From: Ectobius pallidus
Taxonomy: Eukaryota > Arthropoda > Insecta > Blattodea > Ectobiidae
Assembly (NCBI GenBank): GCA_964059195.1
Contig: CAXKWD010000008.1
Location: 49,704,502 to 49,768,501 of the forward strand
Direction: 5' to 3'
DNA length: 64,000 bases
Below are positions 58,819-64,000 of the stretch, in pieces. Under the pieces are notes generated by a model. It did not search any database. It saw only the letters and a list, made by a program, of their open reading frames with translations, and was not told where the DNA came from. The translations under genes were made by a program, and so were the position numbers. Position 1 is the stretch's first letter, and each line of letters opens with the position of its first letter.

Positions 58819-60484
58819 ATGTCGCGAATGTGTATTAATCATCCTGATAATTTCTGTTACGTGTGCGGTGAACATACAATTAAATCTAATAGACAGAAAA
58901 TAACACCACTAATAGAAAAGGCTTATGAATTATATTTTGACCTTAAACTTGGTGATCAAAACCGCAGTTGGGCTCCCCATGTGGATTGTAGAAATTGTGC
59001 CTGCCGGTTAAGAGGGTGGTTAAAAAATAAACAAAAAGTTTCTATGCCTTTTGTAATTCCGATGGTATGGAGGGAACCAATGAACCATATTGATGATTTC
59101 TATTTGTGTATGAATAAAATTACAGGACTTAAGGGAAAAGACAAAAAGAAAATTGAATATCCAAACATTTCATCAGCTATTAGACCTGTTGCCCACAGTG
59201 ATGACATATCCATTCCTGTTCCTCCTGAATCCTGGACATTAGAAGACGAGTCTGAAAGAAGTGATAACCCAGTAGTTCAATCAAGCTCAAGATCTGAATT
59301 TGAAGCCCCATATCCCAACATGCATCATGAGGTAACTCAGGGAGAGTTAAATGATTTGGTCCGTGACTTAAATCTTTCCAAAGCCCAAGCAGAACGTTTA
59401 GGTTCTAGGCTAAAGGAATGGAATTTCTTACACAGAGATACATCCATATCAATTTTTCGAAAACGAGAAGAGCACTTGATTAAATATTCAGAATGGAATA
59501 GAATTTGAGTTATTGTTGTGATATTGATAGTTTGATGAATGATCTCGGTAAAATCCACAACCCAGATGCATGGAGGCTCTTCACAGATGCTTCAAAATTA
59601 AGTTTGAAAGCTGTGCTTCTACATAATGGTAATAAACAACCATCGGTCCCATTGGTCATGCAGTTCAAATGAAAGAAAATTACAAAAATATGCAGCTAAT
59701 ATTACAAAAAGTGCAGTATGACTAGTACAATTGGTCCATCTGTGGCGATTTCAAAATGATTGGAATACTGTTAGGATTGCAAAGTGGATATACGAAATAT
59801 TGCTGCTTTTTGTGCGAAGGGATAGCCGTGATGAATCCAAACATTACGACACTAAAATATGGCCTCCCCGGAAGAATTTTGTCCCTGGAGAAAAGAATAT
59901 CAGCTGAACCATTGGTTGATAGATCAAAACTTTTATTGCCACCACTTCATATAAAATTAGGCCTAATGAAGAATTTTGTCAAGGCATTAGACAAATCTGG
60001 AGCAGGTTTCAAATACCTAGAAGAAACATTTCCAAGAATCAGTGCTTCTAAGGTGATGGAAGGCATTCTTGTTGGCCCGCAGATTCGAGAACTAATGAAA
60101 GATCAGCAGTTTGAAAGTAAATTGAATCATGTGGAACTTGAAGCATGGATATCATTCAAGATCATTTGCGAACAGTTGTTAGGTAATACTAGAGCACAAA
60201 ATTACGAACAATTAATTGAGAAAATACTAGGAGCCTATGGAAATCTAGGTTGCAACATGTCTTTCAAAATTCACTTCATGCATTCCCATAAGGACTTTTT
60301 CCCTGCAAATCTAGGACAAGTTAGTGATGAACATGGAGAAAGATTCCACCAAGATATTTCCGAAATGGAGGAAAGGTATCAAGGAAGATGGGAACCCAAT
60401 ATGCTTGCAGATTACTGCTGGAGCCTCAAAAGAGAAACCATAGGAAAGTACAGAAGAAGCAGCAAACGGCAGAAATTCAACTGA
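58819..60484 (+). pseudogene. Transposase-like protein of an unnamed multi-copy family (decayed)
   Basis: About 555 codons in three pieces. Piece 1 (58819-59508): N-terminal zinc-binding region FCYVCGE...HVDCRNC, then MPFVIPMVWREP, YPNISSAIRPVAHS and VPPESWTLEDE. Piece 2, frameshifted (about 59508-59670): DAWRLFTDASKLSLKAVLLHNGN. Piece 3 (about 59655-60484, stop TAG at 59730-59732): WSICGDFKMIGILLGLQSGY, CCFLCE, LPPLHIKLGLMKNFVKALD, FVGPQIREL, FKIHFMHSH, then SDEHGERFHQDISEMEERY, then MLADYCWSLKR. An RNase H-like fold is suggested by Asp at 59586-59588, Asp at 59747-59749 followed by CxxC, and the DEHGE block (about 60325). I recall similar unnamed proteins in many invertebrate genomes; the superfamily is not identified. 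Confidence 0.65.
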
Positions 60485-62839
60485 CAGCAGTAGAGGATGG
60501 ACTTGAAAACGAACTGGCAATGTTTTCAGGTATCTTAATTGGTTACTTTGACCTGGTTTTAATAAACTCCTCGATCCGTTATGCGCTTACGGTTGGTGTG
60601 GTCTGACTTTTCTCTAGTTGGAACTAGCCTGGACTGGCTTTTTTCTAGTCGGGACTAGCCTGGACTGGCTTTTTTCTAGTCAGAACAAGTTTGGATTTGC
60701 TTTTTTAAGTCAGAACTAGTCTGGACTGCCTTTTTTCTAGTCAGAACTAGTTTGGACTGGCTTTTTCTAAGTTGGTACACCGTTTTAATCATTGGCGCTA
60801 TAAATGATAAAACATTTCGTTTTGAAGACTATTTATGTATGTTTTTTCAAAAAAGTGTGCATTTCTATGAAATTATATTGTAATGGCCATTTATGTAATA
60901 GCAGTTTTTCGAAGCTAAGGCTGGTCCGATCCTAATACGGTGATCGATGTGAAGAGACGAATTCTATCAGTTTCTTTCTAATGCATGATGTAGTCGAGAC
61001 CCTCTCTAATCTGTGTCAAGAATGGAATAATCCCCTGCTGAAACATTTCCGTTACATGCTGTTTTAGCCCTCCAATAACCGAATTTAGAGTCATTTATGT
61101 AAAAGACCCAGGTTTTTAACTGTATAATTGAGTTCAAAATTAATGACATCATAGAATATTACCTATTAAAAGACTGGTGATTATGCTAGTATGCTTCATG
61201 TTACATTGACATCATTCTGAAGGCTTGATACACGTTTTCTAATTTCCTCCAGTTCCTCCTACAGTATAAAAGAAAGTATAATTTAGGAGTGTGAATTGTA
61301 CCTAACCGCATGTAGATCTAGACTCCTAAAATTGAGGTGTATGTATGTGTGATTGTGTGTATGTGTATGTGTTATTCGCCATTCCATGTATAAAATCCGA
61401 TATTTATAGACATTTTATGTACATACTTCGCTATTTTTCGCTAATTTATGTAGAATATTCGTTATTTTTCTCTATTTTATGTAGAAAATTCTATATTTTA
61501 TGTACAAAATCTTGTTCAAATGTTTGACTAAACGTTCAGAAATATGAGGTTTCGAAATGAGTTCATAAACGCATTTTCAAGAAATTAACATTTTTACGGC
61601 AAGAGGAGTGAATTATATAGATAGAACAAAATTTTCATTCCTTAAGGGGATACGGAATGGGTTTTCTGGTGAAAAGCTGAATTTTTATGTTTCAATTTAT
61701 TAATATTTGGAATTTTCTGATTAATTCGGTATGTAGAACATGTTGATATGATCATTACAAATATATAATTTTTAATTTTTATGAGATGGTGTACACATGT
61801 ATTCTGCTCTCTGTCATGTTTGATCTGACAGCTGTCAATGTTTGTAGAGAATTACTGTTTTAAAAATTCCGCCATTTTATGATAAGTTTAACTATTCGAG
61901 GGATACTATTGTGTTGTGTTGTACAACCTGTTCAGAGAAGTCTCCAGGATGAATATGAAGATGATCCAGACAACCCGAGCTATGGAGCGGGCATGCATTG
62001 ATGTTACAACTTCGCGGCTCGTTTTCCGTAATTTTACTTTTTCATATAAAAAGGTTTTCTCAGCTCCTAATAGACATAGAGGTTTCGAATCTTCAGTACT
62101 TCATCATATTAATGCTTTACACATACTGAAACAACAGTTTTGGAATTGAGTAATTTTTAAGCATTTTATACATGAAAATTCATTGAATTTTGATTTTTAA
62201 TTCATAAAATGATAAAATTATTATCTCAGCCAGTATTCAGTTTTTATGAAAAACTGTTGTTTCAGTATTAATATAAGGTCTATTTTTATCATAGAAATTT
62301 CTAGTGTTTTTAACATATGCCTTTATTTTATATCGTGGTAAAATTCCTAATTCATAACAATAAATTAGTTTACAACATTAATATGTAGCATATGAGAGGA
62401 TAATATGTTACCACAGTATAAACTCCAATATCAGATGTAATATTATGATAGATCAGTCAGCTGAATAGGATCATAGATCAGTAAAATCAGCATGTATGGA
62501 TGGCGCAGTATCCTGTTATAGAACTTGAAAAACAATAAGCATATTATATTAACCACAAAGCTTGTGGTGTATTATAGGAAAAATCGAATGTACAGAGTAC
62601 CCCACAAGGAATAAAAACAGAAGGTGTATGAGAAATGTATAGGATTTCCAAGCTTTAAAAATGTATAGGAAAACATTAAAGATTGAATCTGATTAATATT
62701 TTATTGTAGTACAAAGCATATAAATTATAAATGATGTAACATAAATCATATAATGTATCACAAATCATATATACATAAAATACAAATATGTAAGAAATAT
62801 ATATGTACATTATTTTTTACATATTTCAGTGGAGGTTCT
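60485..62839. other. Inner non-coding part of the long-TIR transposon
   Basis: A+T-rich. Contains the 33-36-bp tandem repeat at 60602-60775 and TATGTA-rich stretches at 61330-61510. Short frames (61345-61527, 61916-62149) show no family signature. It includes no inverted match to 58160-58818, so the arms end at the hexamer arrays. Confidence 0.5.
60602..60775 (+). repeat. ~34-bp tandem repeat, five units
   Basis: The unit CTAGTCAGAACTAGTTTGGA followed by CTGGCTTTTT is repeated about five times with substitutions, shortly after the end of the transposase-like gene. Confidence 0.85.
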
Positions 62840-63939
62840 TCCTTTCCAGTTCTTTTAGGTTTGGTCTCCGTCTTGTTCTCGGTATAGTTCTTCGTCTTGA
62901 TCTTGTTCTTATTCTTATGCTTGTTCTTGTTCTCGATCTTGTTGTCGTTCTTGTTCTCGGTCTCGTTCTCGGTCTTGTTCTCGTTCTTGTCCTCGGTCTC
63001 GGTCTCGCTCTCGATCTAGTTCTCTGTCTTTTTCTCGGTCTTGTTCTCGTTCTCGGTCTTGTACTCGGACTTGTTCTCGTTCTTGTTCCCGGTCTTGTTC
63101 TCGTTCTTGTTCTCGGTCTCGATCTCGTTTTAGTTCTCGTTTTCGTTCTTGTTCTTGTTCTTTGTCTCAGCGACAGCAATATAATAGTAATACAACCTTC
63201 TACGTTAACAAACATCTTTTTAAAATACCAAAGTGTATGAAACATACAAAGAACAAAAGTTAAGTAAGAATAGCTTTAATAACTATCTACACTGAACATG
63301 AAGTATAACAGTTGATAAAGAAGAACTTCATAGAAATTGCAATGCTTTATTAGGTATGTTGTGGCGCCAGCAATACATCAGTGTCTGTCTAATACAAGAA
63401 ATTGTAATTTAATCCTTAATGAGATCTGATACTTGTTATTTATATAAATAAATAGAATAATGATGTGTACACCTAAATAAATACAAGTGGGATAGAACAT
63501 AGAAAGATAGCTGAGTGAAGAAAAATGTAAAATAACGTTAGAGCTATTATCGCTGTAGACGTACAGTGGTTCTATACCAATCCTGTACGGATTTTTCTGA
63601 AGAAAATCGTCAAAACGGTGTGTACTGACGATTGTGAGGACTTCTGAAGATTCATATGTATAAAGAAATGGAAGTTCGTACTTGAAAAACCGCTGTGCTC
63701 ACAACTTTGACCATAATATTGCCACCTAATACCGAAATAAAATAGGGGAAAGGAGCAGCTGTTGGGTAGTAGGACATGTCCCTTTAACGCTATAAAGCCC
63801 GAATGTAATAATAATAGTAATAGTAATAATAATATTATTATAATAATTGTTTCAATCGTCAGCTTGGATGCTAACAATGTGATCGGTGAGTTAATGTTAT
63901 ATATATATGCCAGCTTGAAGATGACAAGTTCAAACCTGG
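62840..63939 (-). repeat. Right inverted arm of the long-TIR transposon
   Basis: Reverse-complement counterpart of the left arm without the mariner insertion. It ends in the inverted AGGTTTGAACTTGTCATC terminus at 63939. Confidence 0.85.
62870..63170 (-). repeat. Hexamer array in the right arm
   Basis: CTCGTTCTTGTT-type array, the inverse of 57870-58140; Arg-Thr-coding on the minus strand. Confidence 0.85.
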
Positions 63940-64000
63940 ATAAAGAAGGAAATAGATAGCAGAACTAGATTTAAAGAATCCTTTTCCTAAGGTTTCTTAG
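63940..64000. other. Flank outside the long-TIR transposon
   Basis: 61 bp after the terminus, with no feature. Too short to reveal the target duplication partner, because the left flank is Gypsy LTR sequence. Confidence 0.4.

Larger units (their letters stand above)
56138..63939. mobile_element. Long-TIR DNA transposon of uncertain superfamily
   Basis: The left end AGGTTTGAACTTGTCATCTT (56138-56157) is inverted exactly at the right end (63920-63939). The inverted similarity continues inward for about 1.1 kb per arm (left 56138-58160 with a mariner insertion; right 62840-63939): both arms carry an (AT)n run, an (ATT)n run, TTAAAGGGACATGTCC, CAGAAAAATCCGTACAGGAT and an Arg/Thr hexamer array. 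Between the arms lie a decayed transposase-like gene and about 3 kb of A+T-rich sequence. The left edge nearly abuts the Gypsy LTR and no TSD could be read. Confidence 0.75.

Overview
This is a eukaryotic, A+T-rich, intron-bearing genome window dominated by transposable elements. It looks arthropod, most likely insect: BEL/Pao, piggyBac, mariner and hAT relics are present, and short repeats such as TAGGCCTAC are frequent. The exact species cannot be read from the sequence. I find one host coding exon: the terminal exon (13238-13411, + strand) of an M13/neprilysin-like metallopeptidase. Almost everything else can be assigned to about 20 mobile elements, many nested inside each other with readable target-site duplications (TSDs). 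I see no tRNA, rRNA, CRISPR or operon structure.

Region 1 (1-13112) lies in the intron 5' of the peptidase exon and is a four-level stack. The 3' end of LINE A carries an (ATT)n tail. A hAT-type MITE (565-13086, 8-bp TSD) sits in that tail. LINE B (602-12451, 8-bp TSD) sits in the MITE; its ORF1 encodes an SGNH-hydrolase domain and its ORF2 a full endonuclease plus reverse transcriptase. A BEL/Pao LTR element (2654-10042, minus strand, 5-bp TSD GACTA) sits in ORF2. The BEL LTRs look identical, so it is recent, yet most of its pol is deleted.

Region 2 (14055-24508): a foldback-like element whose inverted arms are built from about 170-bp tandem units (14055-17995), itself hit by a TA-flanked DNA element; a piggyBac transposase relic; a truncated LINE fused to a hAT transposase relic that carries its own 191-bp MITE; and a composite, partly palindromic mariner derivative.

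Region 3 (24509-30428) has no recognisable gene; it contains degenerate direct repeats and several TGACGTCA and AAGATGGCGG motifs.

Region 4 (30429-56129) is one minus-strand Gypsy-type LTR element with about 2.1-kb LTRs and a deleted pol, inflated to 25.7 kb by insertions. Its left LTR contains a small MITE and LINE C. LINE C contains LINE H, which carries a Harbinger-type MITE, and the opposite-oriented LINE H-prime. Its right LTR contains a 1.8-kb CAGTGGCGG-ended element.

Region 5 (56138-63939) is a 7.8-kb DNA transposon with about 1.1-kb inverted arms (one split by a mariner relic), each containing an Arg/Thr-coding hexamer array. Between them is a decayed gene of an unnamed transposase-like family with D, D, CxxC and DEHGE motifs. 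It is my best candidate for a poorly described system.

The elements do not work together as a pathway. What is informative is the order of insertion, and that several elements (BEL, Gypsy, both mariners) are internally deleted forms that must have depended on proteins supplied by intact relatives.
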